A DNA stretch of 64,000 bases from Inia geoffrensis (GCA_036417435.1 CM070904.1:40272408-40336407), one strand, 5' to 3'. Counted from the stretch's first letter, positions 1 through 13,239 are shown. Translations and numbers: made by a program. Notes: generated by a model from the sequence alone, not told the origin.

Positions 1-438
1 AAGATTTGTACACAGTGTTCATATAAACTTTATTTGTAATAGCCCCGAACTGGAAGCAACCTAAATATCTACCAACAGGTGAATGGATATGCCAACTGCA
101 GTACATCCATACAATGCAATGCTCCTCAGCAATAAAAAAGAATGAGCTATTGACATACATGAGATGGATGAATCTCAAAATAATTATGCTTAGTATGAGA
201 GAGGACAGGCAAAAAAGAGTATATGAGTCCATTAAATAAAACTCTAGAAAATGCAAACTAATCTATCTATAGTGATAAAAGTCAGATCAGAGATGGCCTG
301 TGGATGGAGTTGGAGGAGATAAGGGAGAGAAATTGTACAGGATGATACGGAAACTTTTAGCGGTGGTGGATTTGTTTATTATCCTGACTGTTGTGATACT
401 TTCATGGGTGTATACCTATGTCAAAATGTATCAAGTTG
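1..438 (+). repeat. Old L1 (L1M-type) 3' fragment, part 1
   Basis: Diverged sense-strand LINE-1 3' end. It contains the decayed ORF2 C-terminal coding phrase (gaagcaacctaaat, then gaatggatatgcc, then caatgctcctcagcaat) and a 3' UTR-like tail. The element starts before the window. It resumes at 703 after an antisense L1 insertion. No usable frame remains. Subfamily is inferred, not searched. Confidence 0.75.
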
Positions 439-447
439 TTCACTTTA

Positions 448-693
448 TTTTAATTTAATTTAATTTTTTTAGTTCCCCGTGCTATACAGTAGGTCCTTGT
501 TGGTTATATGTTTTATACTTAGTAGTGTGTATATGTTAATCCCAAACTCCTAATTTATCCCCGCCTGCTTCCCCTTTGGTAACCATAAGTTTGTTTTCTT
601 TGTCTGTGATTCCATTTCTGTTCTGTAAATAAGTTCATTTGTGTCATTTTTTAAGATATCATATGATATTGCTTATATGTGGAATTTAAATTA
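448..693 (-). mobile_element. 5'-truncated L1 3' end inserted in the older L1
   Basis: Antisense cetartiodactyl L1 tail with the hallmark gtgctatacagtaggtcc and the cccaaactcctaat / taaccataag phrases. The direct repeat ttcacttta lies on both sides (439-447 and 694-702) and marks the target duplication. No coding sequence is retained. Confidence 0.75.
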
Positions 694-702
694 TTCACTT
701 TA

Positions 703-765
703 AATATGTGCAGTATACTGTATGTCAATTATACCTCAGTAAGATTCCTTAAAAATAGAGTGAAT
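703..765 (+). repeat. Old L1 3' fragment, part 2
   Basis: Continuation of the fragment at 1-438. It has the typical L1M 3' phrase tatgtcaattatacctcagtaa and ends in an A-rich stretch. Confidence 0.7.
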
Positions 766-2289
766 GCCTTGGAAGAGGCGAGTTCAGAATTGTATCAGTA
801 GACAGTACATGGGAGAGTCCCTTAACTGAAACTACCCAACGGTCCAGTGGTCAACGAAGAGGGGATACCTGATCTGAGATTTGGAATTTGAGTGTCTGTT
901 ATTCAGGGGTAGGGGGTGAAGATGGGCAGGAGGGGTGGGGAGCTCTCCACGTGGAGGCTACCCCCAATGCAAAAGTTCCAAAGCACATAAGCGTGTGGTG
1001 TATTAAGAGATTTGCACGTGGGTTGGCACAACTAAAACACAGGATGCTCATGGAGATGAGGAGATATGAGAGGAGAGCCAGGCAATGGCTCTCGTATTCC
1101 TTTCCAGCTCGAGGGAAATTAGAAATTCTTATGAAATTCTCACTATAATATGTCACTCACCCACGTGACCAGCTTGTGCAGGCATCCCCATCCCTGAACA
1201 CAAAATGGGGTCACCTCTCCATTAATGTGCAAATTGCAGTGGTACCACTCTCGAAGCCCCTGCCTGGGGGATAAAGTATCCCCCAGTTATCTGGGGCAGT
1301 CTCCAGATGGGCTTTCATATATATGCTCCCAGAACAGTCTGCTGTGTTCTCCATTTCCTTCCCCAGACACTTTTGATATCTACTGCCCAGCAAGCTGACC
1401 TGAAAAGCTGCATCAATTTTTCTGTTCTTGTTTTGGAGTTTTGCCCACTGGAAGAACTCCAGAGTTCACACCAAACTTACTGAAATGCTGGGTATGCCCA
1501 AAGCTACCAGTCTCAGTGCCACAGCAGGGAGAAAATCTTGTGCATTTGCATTCCGTCACCTTAGCTCAGCAAGAGTGACCTTTCACAGAAGCCCCCTTTC
1601 TTTATAGGATCAAGTTAGCACTGCTCACAGGAGATATTTTGCCTGAGATTTAGAAGGCAGGAGGGAAGCAGCAGCCATTTTTTTCCCCCTCGGATGGTCA
1701 GCTTGAGCACCGTGGCAGCTCCCTGCCGTGCATTACTGATCAGCTCTCTGGCTGGGGCAGCTCCCTCCAGATCCTCCGCTTCTGAGCATCCCTGGCCAGG
1801 TGCATCAGCAGCTTGGGAGCGAAGGTGGCCGGCGTCTCCTGTACATCACCCAGGGCATGGAGGTTGCAGGTGGTGGGAGATGGATGCAAGTCCCAGTTAG
1901 TTCTCATAGGTTCCAGTTTGTCCTTGCTCTTGTCCACATCCAGTTTTCCTTCTTGACCGACAGTCTAGCTGATCTATAGCAACTTCAAGTTTAGCACCAG
2001 ATACAGAAGCAACATCCTGCGTAAAACAACCTGCTGCCTCCCATAGTTGGGTGAAGTCTGACCCCTGTAATAAATGCCTTATTCCATATCACTCACAGTG
2101 ACTCTGCTTCTCTGACTGGTCCCTGACTCAGACAGGTCTCCCACACAACTTGGGGTTACCTGGGCCCAGGAGCAGTTCTGCTTCGCTAAAACCGTTATAA
2201 AAGCCTCTCGTGAAAGCGGTGTCCAATGTCTGACCATCACCTTTACAGCCAGAGACTCAAACCACAGGGCTGACGGCAGGAGAGGTGCC
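766..2289. other. Unassigned non-coding stretch
   Basis: No exon, RNA gene or repeat family recognised. Short open frames here lack codon bias and overlap on both strands. It may contain old repeats too diverged to name. Confidence 0.5.
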
Positions 2290-2760
2290 AAGACAAACTG
2301 TTCATTTTCCTCTCTTCTCCCAGTCTCCCCCCACAGCCTAATGCCTTCCTCCCCCGCCTCCCCCCCGCCCCACCCCCCAAGTTAATCACAGCGAAAGATC
2401 CCTGCACGTCCATGGGCGCGAACAGATGTTCTGTGTGGGCGTGAGTGCCGGTAGAAGGCTGCTCTGCTCTCCGCACCAGCTGCCTCGGGCCGGCTCCCAC
2501 CACCCCCAGCGCCCTCCCAGCCGCGAGCAGCTCCTCCCCGAGGCTTTGATCCTCCTGTTCAAAGAGCCCCAGCAAGTGGACCCTTTTCTCATATGTCTTT
2601 ATTTGCACTCATTTCCTTTCCATGCTGCTGTGCCAGAATTCTGGGATGGATTACAAGGCCTCCAGGAAGATGGAGCGGAGTGGGGGAGTGCAGTAATTTC
2701 CTGGCTTTGGAAAGCCATGCAACAGTGTGTCTGGTAAACTTGAGTCTACGGCGCCCACGG
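2290..2760. other. GC-rich non-coding block with pyrimidine tract
   Basis: C-rich pyrimidine tract at about 2315-2383, followed by a GC-rich segment with several CpGs up to about 2545. The overlapping frames (121 codons minus, 103 codons plus) look like GC-driven openness rather than a gene. A conserved non-coding element is possible. Confidence 0.4.
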
Positions 2761-4365
2761 CAAATGAGAAAATCCTAAGGATAGAAGCGGATGGACTAGA
2801 AATGGATAATTAGAGGACCTGTAGACGTACACTGTTTCCTTCCCGCTGGCCCCATAGGACACGGTGAATATGACAGAGAACGTGCTCTGAGGCCTGAAAA
2901 GCTGTGTTACCTGGTGCGGCCGTTTCTAAACCTGACTGGTCATTTCTCCCGCTTAGTTGGGTAGCTGTTCCTAGGTATGTGTTAGAAACCAACACAGCTT
3001 TCTGGCTCTCCCTCCTCCTTCCCAAGATTTTAACTCAGCAGGCTGGACTGGGTCATGGAATCTGTACTTGAAAAAACAAAACCAAGAAACAAAACTCTGC
3101 AGGTTATTCTGAGGATCAGCCAAGTTTGGAAACAACCGATCCATTGAACTAATCCAGTGAAGACAAGGGTCTTACAAAGTTTGGGGGTTCTGTCGCCAAG
3201 GCCAAGGAAAATGGAAGCAACTCTCCGGATAATTCGAGCACAAAAACACATTTTTATTAGAATTATGCGAATATCAAGTAACTCTTTTTGAGACACTTGG
3301 GTGGAAAGCGTACTGGCAAAGCAAAAATCTCCCCTATTTCAGCTCAGGCCAGGCCTCTGGAAAAGGTGACAGTGGTGAGAGGTTGAGCAGAGAAGGAAGA
3401 ATTACATTTTCTGAGCAGTTTTGCTCTCAGTGTGGCCGCCATACAAGCTGGATGTTCTGGAAGTTTCTTCCTTTCATATATGCTTTTGTTAAGTACACAT
3501 ATCTCACCACGAATCCCCACTTTTGACATGCAGAATGATGCCTGTTACTTAGAATACACCGTGATTTGGCTAACCACGAGAGAATAGATTTGGGGACACC
3601 TTTCCATTTGCGTAGGATGTACAAATTTTAATGCATCTTTCATTGTGCAAATTCACCATCAGTTGCCTTGTAACTAAGATGGCTACGTGTCCCAGATGCT
3701 TTGGGGGGGGTCCACTGGCGCCATGTTTCCTAATTCGAGTGTGGGAAATTGTGGCTCTGTCTTTAGAGACTGAACAGAATGCAGCTCTGCTTTGGGTCTC
3801 TGTTCCAGGCTTTGCATTTGCTGGGTGGGGAATGTCTTCAATGCCAGGTTTCCTGGGAGGAAAAGCTGTAGGCTATTTTGGTTCCATCACATATATTAGT
3901 CGGTGGCTTATTGTCCTGCTCTGGGTAGTCAGTCCGCCAGAGGAAGGTGGGTCTGTGGATTCAGCATGACATTTCCTGACTGAGCCCTGCCATCACGTGC
4001 CTGGGGCTGGGCAAACTCTAAAGGCTACTGGAGACTTTAGAGCAACCTTCCGAAAAGGAACCAGACGTTCAGTGTACACGTTCTCTACCTGCTCAGCAGT
4101 AAAAACTGACCATGGAATCCTAACAGCTGTCCGTCTCTGCTTTTCTATTTCCTGAATGAAGAAAGCAACTGTTGTATTGTTAAGGTCTCACCTGTTCTTT
4201 TAAAGAGAAAGGAATTCATTCTTGTTTGGGTCTTGGTTATGTTGGGGATCAGGCAATATTTTGAGCCAAGGTTTCAAAGTTTAGGGAGAAGGCCTTAAAA
4301 ATAAGTCTCGTAGCCAAGACCTGAAAGAGAGGCTGGAAATGGAGACAGGTGAGTCCTACCTCTGG
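2761..4365. other. Unassigned non-coding stretch
   Basis: No gene or confident repeat seen. A 112-codon frame at 3631-3969 (plus) has no recognisable domain and no splice context that supports it. Confidence 0.5.
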
Positions 4366-4560
4366 GGCAGAGGCTCTCAAAGTGTGGTCCCCACACCAGC
4401 ACCAGCAGCAGCGTCTGTATAGGGAAACATGTTATCATGTATATTCTGGGCCCCCAGCCCAGACCTGCTGAATCAGAAACTCTGGGGTGGAGCCTAGAAA
4501 TCTGTGTTTTCAGATGATTTGGAAGCAGGTCAAGTTAGAGCGTCACTGTGTTGGGGAATA
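4366..4560 (+). mobile_element. MER5A-like DNA transposon fossil
   Basis: Matches the remembered non-autonomous hAT-Charlie element MER5A: ctctcaaagtgtggtcccc, then cccagacctgctgaatcaga, then ctctggggtggagcc and an aatctgtgttttcag phrase. Non-coding and ancient. Confidence 0.8.
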
Positions 4561-5495
4561 GAAGCCATCACTGGACAGAGATGAAGGAGATGACATTCAG
4601 CATCCGTGTGCTTCTCCATTGTACTCATCCCTCTCCCGGTGCTATTGAATCAATGAGCAACACATATTTATTGAGTCGCTACTAATGGGTGATGTGGATA
4701 TAGGGTTGGTCTGAACAAAGGCCCGAGCATTTGCCTCTGTAACGTTTTCCCAGGTGATGGAGATGCTGCTGGTCTGGGGACCACATCTGGGGAACCCTGG
4801 TTTAGAGAAAAGAGCAGCAGACCCAGAAGCCTTTGTAGTTTTCAGCCGGAGGGTTGCACTTCAGCCCTTTCGGGATCCCTGTGGCAGGCGGGGAGACCTC
4901 CTTCTTGACCCTTCCTGCCTCCTGGCCCGGGCACTCAGGAGACGTGTTTATCTGAACTGAACTCCAGTCCATTATAGAGAGATTAAAATAACATGCTGTG
5001 ATTCCATCACCCAAAGTTTAGGCAACTCCAAAACCAAAGCACACAAGCAGTTATTGAAAGGCCTTAGAGGAAGTTGTCAAGCGTCGCAGAAATATTGGCG
5101 GTGCGTTAAAAGACAGGCTTCCTGCTCTGTGTTGTCTCAGCCTGATCGATAGCGCATGCGTGTAGCACATCATCTTCTTGTTTAATTTGCCATTTTTAAG
5201 TTTGGTCGGTCCAACGGATCTACACAGTCCTAATGCAAAGACTAAATAGGAGGGGCAGCAACTCAATCTGGATTTGTGGGAACAATTATACAGTAAGAAA
5301 TCTCAGAGGTGGGCGCAGAACTCATTGCAGATTAGAATACAAACGTCTGCTTGTGTGTCATATGCAGTCTCTACTATATGCTGACTGTAAACAGCGCTCC
5401 TGATTCATCTTCTTGCTGGCATTGTCTGGGGAGGCAAGAGTTGGGTTTTGCTTTGCAAAAGCTTAAGTCTTATAGAGAGAGTGGATGGGGCAGCT
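4561..5495. other. Mostly unassigned; L2-like fragment near 4635-4720
   Basis: The phrase acacatatttattgagtcgctactaatggg, read in its diverged form, resembles the common L2 antisense 3' region (positions 4660-4690). The rest shows no gene or repeat that I can name. Confidence 0.45.
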
Positions 5496-5499
5496 TAGC

Positions 5500-5705
5500 A
5501 TGGTGGCCGGTACTCCAAGCCTTGAGGTCAGGCAAAGCTGGCTTCCAAATCCTTTGTACCTTGTGGGAAGTTATTTGATCTCTCTAGATCTCATTTTCTT
5601 CACCTGTAAATTTGGAACATTATGGCCTACTTATGGAGTAGTTTTAAGGGTTAAATGGAAAAAGGTAGGCAGATACATAGTAGGGACTCAATATATAGGA
5701 GCTAT
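5500..5705 (+). repeat. MIR SINE
   Basis: Reads as the MIR core: gtgggaagttatttgatctc, then ctcattttcttcacctgtaa, then a gttaaatg and gtagggactcaatat ending. Old mammalian-wide tRNA-derived SINE, non-coding. Confidence 0.75.
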
Positions 5706-5709
5706 TCCT

Positions 5710-6429
5710 ATGCTCTCGGTTTCAGAGGGCCAGGCGGGAAGAGGAAAGGAAGAAAGCAACTACACTCACAGCCTTTGTGCTCTGACCTTCCTCTCCCTCT
5801 TAAGGTTGCTGCGTGTTAAAAGGTGAGTACAGGACCCCTGGGTGGAGGGCACCCCCAGGGCTGTAAGAGCTCTGTTACTCCCAGTACTGCAGAAATGCCG
5901 GCTTCCAGCAGCAGCATCAGATGGTCACACTGGAGACCCAAACAGAAGACTTTACTACAGAGCTGACGGAATTGGCCCCCGTAGATTTGGCTGAAATAAG
6001 ATGCACTTGGATTGTAAAGAGATGCCCCATAGGCGTGGTAGGAACGTGCTAGTTACAGGAGCTGGGTTGTTGGAGACGTCACTTCTGGAAAACTCGCTAA
6101 GGTCAAGTGTGGTGGTGAAGCAACCGGGAGGGAAGAGGGAAGGCATGGGTGAAGGCCTCTGTGGAGGCATCGAGGGTCCGAGCTTTGACGTGGATGGGAG
6201 AGCAAGAAACAAGCCATGTCTGGAAAAATGGTGGAGACTGGATGTGGAATTTTTCTGAAGAAAGACTCCGCTGGGTGAATCCTCCTGTCAAACACTTTTC
6301 ATGAATCATGGGTCACTTTTCCTGCAGTGTAGCCCCATTGCTTAGGGAGTTTCTAACCGAATGGGTGAGAAGCTGGGGGAGGGAAAAATCATCTCGGTAG
6401 CTGTGTGATGAATATGTCAGGGAAAGAGT
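5710..6429. other. Unassigned non-coding stretch
   Basis: No recognisable gene or repeat. Several 60-85 codon frames overlap on both strands and look fortuitous. Confidence 0.5.
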
Positions 6430-6650
6430 TTAGGCCATGGGGTCAGATGTGGTCCTGCGTTAGAATCCAGATCTTCAAGCTGAGTGACTTTGGGCTGGTG
6501 ACGTCACTAATCTGTGACTCTGGTCTTACTGTAAAGCGGGATTAATGATAGACCTATCTCACAGGGTGGTTGTGAGGATTCACAGGGATAAAGCAAGGCA
6601 GCATTTAGCAGATTGTCTAGTTGACGCTGAGCACTGCATTGTAACTTGTG
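6430..6650 (+). repeat. MIR SINE
   Basis: MIR phrases: gttagaatccagatcttc, then gctgagtgactttgggc, then cacagggtggttgtgaggat. The usual cctcagtttcc segment is diverged. Confidence 0.8.
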
Positions 6651-7204
6651 TTATGATGCTGAGCTTTTCCCTTTCAGTCCCCTTGTATGGGTTTTTAGCT
6701 ATGTGACCTTCAAGAGGTCACCTATGCTTTCTGACACTGAGTTGCTTCAGCTCTTTTAAAAACAGAAATAGCCCCAGGGACGTGCAGGTGGAGGTACAGG
6801 TCAGACGACTGTACTGTACGGTTCTGGGTGTTTGCAGACAAAGCCATTCATTACCAGGCTGGGTTGGAGGCGGGATGCTTGAATTGGGGCATCTGGGGGA
6901 GGGCTGGGAGGGGGTCTAATGTTCATCAGGAGAAGTTTGTTTGGAAACTTCCCTGTGTCTTCCGTTTTGACCAAGAGGAAATGGGGAGGGGATGTGGTGT
7001 AGCAGCCAGAGGCAGGGGCTGCTGATGAAATTCCGAGGTCGTGTTTCTCAAACTGCCGGCACAGGTCCAGATTTGCAGGCCAGGCTGCATTTGCACCTGT
7101 CACCACTGTCCTCACTTGACTTGGGGATAAGCTGCTGAGGCAGCCATAGCAACTGGGGCCTGGAAAGCAGCCTTGCCATTTACATAGGGACCCACTTTCC
7201 AAAT
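6651..7204. other. Unassigned non-coding stretch
   Basis: No gene recognised. A 143-codon minus-strand frame covers part of it, but it is proline/serine-rich, lacks a domain and is opposed by another frame. I treat it as chance. Confidence 0.45.
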
Positions 7205-7450
7205 TTTGCTGATTTTCATTTATTAATTGCACATTTATTAAACAATATATTCTCGGTTTTGAGGGGATTCAGCAATGAACAAACAGGTACAAGTCTTGCT
7301 CTCAAAGACCTTTCAGTCTGGTAGGGGATAAAGGCAACAGGCAAATAATAGCCTACATGGGTGTATAATTAAGGTTTTTTTCCATGAAGTATAAGTTCAG
7401 AATGGTATGAGACTGTACTGTAGGGTAAAACCTAATTTAGATTTGGGGTT
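7205..7450 (-). repeat. L2 LINE fragment
   Basis: Antisense L2 3' region: ttcagcaatgaacaaacagg, then ctctcaaagacctttcagtc, then ataaaggcaacaggcaaata. Ancient and non-coding. Confidence 0.7.
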
Positions 7451-8264
7451 TAGCAGCAAAAAGAAATGAAATGGGAGTGAGTTCAGATGAGAGAGAGACA
7501 TTGAACTGAAATGGAGACCGTTTTTTTTTTTTTTTTAAACACAAACCCTGTTTCATGGACAGGGAAGGACCATGGGAAAGTCAGTTCCTCTGTTTCCTGA
7601 TACTTTTGTCCTCTGAATACACACACTCTGTGCTTCCCTCTCGAGTCATTTACCTCCCTTCTCAGTTACTCCTGACTCACATGTTAGTCCCGCTTGTGTA
7701 CGACCTTCTGCACTCTTCTGCTCCCTGAGCTCTCTTGACCTCTAGACATTTCTCAAGGTGCCTGGACTGCTCTTTCCACCCTGATTCCACTTGGTGATAT
7801 GGCATATTGTCTTGTTAATTCCATGTGACACGTGTGTCTGTTCATCTGTGTGCAGTACGCCTATGCAAATGTATATATGTAGCATCTTCTCAGCAAGAAT
7901 ATCGATGGGCTGTAGAATAAGCCGGCTCCATCTAAATGAGCCATTATAGATCTTTTCCTCCAAACTGCTCATCCTGAATAAGTTAAAGCTGAAACCCACA
8001 GAAGTTTAAGGACTCCACTAGTCCCTGGATGGGAGTCTAGGACTTTGATAATGCCTTATTATTAAATCTTTTGCATTTATCAGGATGCTTGTTCTAAAGT
8101 CAGAGTCCACATATTTTCTCATTGATTATTTATTCCTCTAGTTGGACCATACGTGTGCTATCCCACATCCTTCCTTTACTCATTTCAAGCAGTGGATGTG
8201 GCATGTGGTGCACTTGGCCACTCTGGGTGACTTGATTACCTTATTTGTCAAATGGGTGTTTTAT
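7451..8264. other. Unassigned non-coding stretch with a T-run
   Basis: Contains an isolated run of about 16 T near 7521-7536 without an identifiable SINE body beside it. Otherwise nothing recognised. Confidence 0.5.
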
Positions 8265-8480
8265 TTCAAATGAACATTTTATTCAATAATGACTGTATGT
8301 CGAGAACTTTGCAAAGCTCTGAAGATAGAAAGCTGTAAGATAAATCTAGTCCCTGCCTTAGGGGAGCACTTAGTGGTAGAACTTGGTAAAGAAGCAGTTA
8401 CAGCAAAATATCTATCGTAAAGGGGTATACAACATATGGGAGTACAGAACAAACCAACTGATTTTGCTTGGGAGAATTGG
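8265..8480 (-). repeat. L2-like LINE fragment
   Basis: Pattern of an antisense L2 3' end: attcaataatgactgtatg, then ctagtccctgccttagggga. Diverged; L2 is inferred from the order of phrases. Confidence 0.6.
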
Positions 8481-10388
8481 AAAAGTTCATGAATACCCTC
8501 TCGACGCACTTCAGCTTTGTATTACGAGATGTCAGTGTGATAATGCACTGAAAATATGTTGAAAAACAGAAAGGATTATGTATGAGCACACTGCCCAGTG
8601 GTTGATACTGTGATTTGGGAGGCTTCAAAGTGAAGTCAGAGAGGAAAACAATGGCTGAGAAAAGAAGGGGAACGGTCACCCATTCTAATGGACCAGTAAA
8701 CTTTGCATAGAGGAGATTCAGGTCCACGGCCATAGAGCATTGGAGCTACAGCCGCCCAGCTTGTAAACAGATCTTTGTCACAGGAACGACCAAACCTATT
8801 CATTCTCTTAACGCAGCTGAAAGCTCTCTGTGACCCAGGGATCATTATCTTCCCATTGGAAGAAGGTGGCTGGGAAGACCCGTAATAGAAGAGCAGATAG
8901 GATATTGGTGGGGATCAGACCTTTGGGATGGAAAACCCATAGCAATGACCATCATGTCAGAGCCATGAGCCCTGATTTGGCTGGTGAGAGGGTCACTTCT
9001 CTTTTCCCAGCATCCTGGAGTCATGGAGATTTGAATAGTGTGTTGTGTTGAAATGAGTGGTTTGCAAACATAAGCAGCTGTCGTAATGAAAGCACGATGT
9101 TCAGAGAATTATTCCTCAGTTAGGGTACACAATAGCATGGGTCAAAGGACATTGCCAAAAGCAAAATATTTATGTATGGTGAGACATACATCTGACATCA
9201 TCCCAAGAGTCAGTCTTAAGAAAACAAAACCCAAAAAACCCTAAGTATTACTTTGTGTGATGCACTTGACACTTGGTTCTGCCCAGACTCAGGAGGGACG
9301 CCAACCTAGAGCTGAGGGAGAGGGAAATCTGACCACAGGTTACCCTCTGGTGGTCAGGCTGACCCACTACAGTTCATGGCTGGAGTCTGTGCCCCGGCAA
9401 GGAAACCTGTGCATCTCAGGTTTTTAGTGTCCCAGATGTGGAGGGAAGTCTTCTGTCGAGAAAATGTTCCATGGATCTTCTTGCTGGGCTGTGTGGCAAT
9501 AAAACAGGCAAGCACCGTGGACTCTTCCATAAGTGATTGATTATTGGAGTGAAAATGATGCAGGAACAGCCCCACTGTAAATCACTGTGACAAATGACTA
9601 AAACAATTAGGGGCCCTCTGCCTTATACAGGTGTCTCTCCTTCTTTCTTTGCTTCCTCCACTTTGCCGACATGAACCAGCAAGGGGTACTTTTTCTTTGA
9701 AGTTGAATCTGTATTATAGTGCTGTGGAAACAGCAGTAATTGTGGTACCCTGCCCACCCGCAAACCATTATGGTTCTCCTCTTTGTGGCTCTGTGAGCCT
9801 TCAGGAAGTACAGATGGAAAGAGAAAGGGTGGAAAGGAGATAATTCAAATGATCCCTTGTCCTCTCACCCTGGGAGGGATGCCTTTGATACGGATCGATA
9901 CACAGACGTTACATCGCTGTTGGCATAAGTCCCTTGAGTGACAAAGGGCCTGTGATCTCTGGGATCATGACTGGAGTCATCCTCAGCTCAGTATCACGGT
10001 GGTGCTGGATGTTACCTTAACGGCAGCACGTTAAAAATAAGGAGACATCATATAAACAATGGTGCCTCAGTGCTACCAGGTTTTATCTGACTTTGGCTAA
10101 AGCCAATTGAGATACCCAAGGCCAGCTGGAGATGACCACATTTGCAGCTCAACAGGACAGATTTTCTCAGCTTGTGCTCGGATGTCCTTGGTTAGCTGTA
10201 CCATCCTTTCAGGCTGATCATCTGTGGGTCATGACACACAACAATGCCAGGTCAGAAAGCATAGTGTCTGGCAACATCCACTTTGTGTAACTGGGGCAGA
10301 CCTGTGCTCACAGCAGCAGAAGTTTGAGACAAGTACTGGGTGGGAGGTGGCATGGCTCTGTGACCGGAGATTTTGCCTGCCTCTGCTT
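8481..10388. other. Unassigned non-coding stretch
   Basis: No exon or repeat recognised. It contains a CTCF-like core on the minus strand at 9343-9353 (ccctctggtgg, reverse complement ccaccagaggg). The segment 9840-10200 is free of recognisable repeats. Confidence 0.5.
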
Positions 10389-10832
10389 TCTTTTTCTTTT
10401 TTTTTTTTTAAAACATCTTCATTGGAGTATAATTGCTTTACAATGGTGTGTTAGTTTCTGCTTTATAACAAAGTGAATCAGTTATACATATACATATGTT
10501 CCCATATCTCTTCCCTGTTGCGTCTCCCTCCCTCCCACCCTCCCTATCCCACCCCTCCAGGCGGTCACAAAGCACCTAGCTGATCTCCCTGTGCTATGCG
10601 GCTGCTTCCCACCAGCTATCTGGTTTACGTTTGGTAGTGTATATATGTCCATGCCTCTCTCTCGCTTTGTCACAGCTTACCCTTCCCCCTCCCCATATCC
10701 TCAAGTCCATTCTCTAGTAGGTCTGTGTCTTTATTCCTGTCTTACCCCTAGGTTCTTCATGACATTTTTTTTTCTTAAATTCCATATATATGTGTTAGCA
10801 TACGGTATTTGTCATTCTCTTTCTGACTTACT

Positions 10833-12227
10833 TCACTCTGTATGACACACTAGGTCTATCCACCTCATTACAAATAGCTCAATTTCATTTCTTTTTATGG
10901 CTGAGTAATATTCCATTGTATATATGTGCCACATCTTCTTTATCCATTCATCCGATGATGGACACTTAGGCTGTTTCCATCTCCGGGCTATTGTAAATAG
11001 AGCTGCAATGAACATTTTGGTACATGACTCTTTTGGAATTATGGTTTTCTCAGGATATATGACCAGTAGTGGGATTGCTGGGTCATATGGTAGTTCTATT
11101 TGTAGTTTTTTAAGGAACCGCCATACTGTTCTCCATAGTGGCTGTACCAATTCACATTCCCACCAGCAGCACAAGAGTGTTCCCTTTTCACCACACCCTC
11201 TCCAGCATTTATTGTTTCTAGATTTTTTGATGATGGCCATTCTGACTGGTGTGAGATGATATCTCATTGTAGTTTTGATTTGCATTTCTCTAATGATTAA
11301 TGATGTTGAGCATTCTTTCATGTGTTTGCTGGCAGTCTGTATATCTTTGGAGAAATGTCTATTTAGGTCTTCTGCCCATTTTTCGATTGGGTTGTTTGTT
11401 TTTTTGCTGTTCAGCTGCATGAGCTGCTTGTAAATTTTGGAGATTAATCCTTTGTCAGTTGCTTCATTTGCAAATATTTTCTCCCATTCTGAGGGTTGTC
11501 TTTTGGTCTTCTTTATGGTTTCCTTTGCTGTGCAAAAGCTTTTAAGTTTCATTAGGTGCCATTTGTTTATTTTTGTTTTTATTTCCATTTCTCTAGGAGG
11601 TGGGTCAGAAAGGATCTTGCTGTGATTTATGTCATAGAGTGTTCTGCCTATGTTTTCCTCTAAGAGTTTGACAGTTTCTGGCCTTACATTTAGGTCTTTA
11701 ATCCATTTTGAGCTTATTTTTGTGTATGGTGTTAGGGAGTGTTCTAATCTCATACTTTTACATGTAGCTGTCCAGTTTTCCCAGCACCACTTATTGAAGA
11801 GGCTGTCCTTTCTGCACTGTATATTCCTGCCTCCTTTATCAAAGATAAGGTGACCATATGTGCGTGGGTTTATCTCTGGGCTTTCTATCCTGTTCCATTG
11901 ATCTATCTTTCTGTTTTTGTGCCAGTACCATACTGTCTTGATTACTGTAGCTTTGTAGTATACTCTGAAGTCAGGGAGCCTGATTCCTCCAGCTCCGTTT
12001 TTCGTTCTCAGGATTGCTTTGGCTATTCGGGGTCTTTTGTGTTTCCATACAAATTGTGAAATTTTTTGTTCTAGTTCTGTGAAAAATGCCAGTGGTAGTT
12101 TGATAGGGATTGCATTGAATCTGTAGATTGCTTTGGGTAGTAGAGTCGTTTTCACAATGTTGATTCTTCCAATCCAAGAACATGGTATATCTCTCCATCT
12201 ATTTGTATCATCTTTAATTTCTTTCAT
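10833..12227 (-). pseudogene. L1 ORF2 C-terminal remnant
   Basis: A 464-codon open frame equivalent to the C-terminal third of L1 ORF2p, beyond the reverse-transcriptase core. In intact elements ORF2p supplies the endonuclease and reverse transcriptase for target-primed insertion. The frame includes the [12 protein letters not shown] and [15 protein letters not shown] segments and the cysteine motif near residue 340-360. In that motif the normally conserved histidine is cysteine (codon at 11169-11171, residue 353). Compared with the copy at 36402-38603, a single G is missing between 12320 and 12321. This breaks the link to the upstream reverse-transcriptase part, whose remnants continue in another frame from about 12480 to 13020. 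It has no promoter, is 5' truncated and is not expected to be functional. Confidence 0.88.
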
Positions 12228-13030
12228 CAGTGTCTTATCATTTTCTGCATACAGGTCTTTTGTCTCCTTAGGTAGGTTTATTCCTAGATATTTTATTCTT
12301 TTTGTTGCAATGGTAAATGGAGTGTTTTCTTAATTTCACTTTCAGATTTTTCATCATTAGTGTATAGGAAAGCCAGAGATGTCTGTGCATTAATTTTGTA
12401 TCCTGCTACTTTACCAAATTCATTGTTTAGCTCTAGTTTTCTGGTAGCATCTTTAGGATTCTCTATGTATAATATCATGTCATCTGCAAACAGTGACAGC
12501 CTTACTTCTTCTTTTCCGATTTGGATTCCTTTTTTTTTCCTTTTCTTCTCTGATTGCTGTGGCTAAAACTTCCAAAACTATGTTGAATAAGAGTGGTGAG
12601 AGTGGGCAACCTTGTCTTGTTCCTGATCTTAGTGGAAATGGTTTCAGTTTTTCACCATTGAGGACGATGTTTGCTGTGGGTTTGTCATATATGGCCTTTA
12701 TTATGTTGAGGAAAGTTCCCTCTATGCCTACTTTCTGCAAGGTTTTTATCATAAAGCGGTGTTGAATTTTGTCAAAAGCTTTCTCTGCAGCTATTGAGAT
12801 GATCATATGGTTTTTCTCCTTCAATTTGTTAATATGGTATATCACGTTGATTGATTTGCGTATATTGAAGAATCCTTGAATTCTTGGAATAAACCCCACT
12901 TGATTATGGTGTATGATCCTTTTAATGTGCTGTTGGATTCTGTCTGCTAGTATTTTGTTGAGGATTTTTGCATCTATGTACAGCAGTGATATTGGTCTGT
13001 AGTCTTCTTTCTTTGTGACATCTTTGTCTG

Positions 13031-13239
13031 TTTTTTTTTTTTTTTTTGCGTTACACGGTCCACTCACTCCTGTGGCCTCTCCCACCGTGGACAACAGGCC
13101 CCAGACGCGCAGGCCCAGTGGCCATGGCCCATGGGCCCAGCCACTCCACGGCATGCAGGATCCTCCCAGACCGGGGCATGAACCCATGTCCCCTGCATCG
13201 GCAGGTGGACCCCCAACCACTGCGCCACCAGGGAAGCCC
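13031..13239 (-). mobile_element. Cetacean CHR-type SINE (copy a)
   Basis: Full-length tRNA-derived SINE in antisense: T-run 13031-13047, body, then head ending ...ccaccagggaagccc. The target duplication tctttgtctg is at 13021-13030 and 13240-13249. It sits inside L1 sequence, only a few bases from that L1's 5' end. Confidence 0.93.

Noticed and set aside
6801..7232. 143-codon minus-strand frame
   Set aside because: Ends within an L2 relic and is serine/proline-rich without a domain; likely fortuitous.
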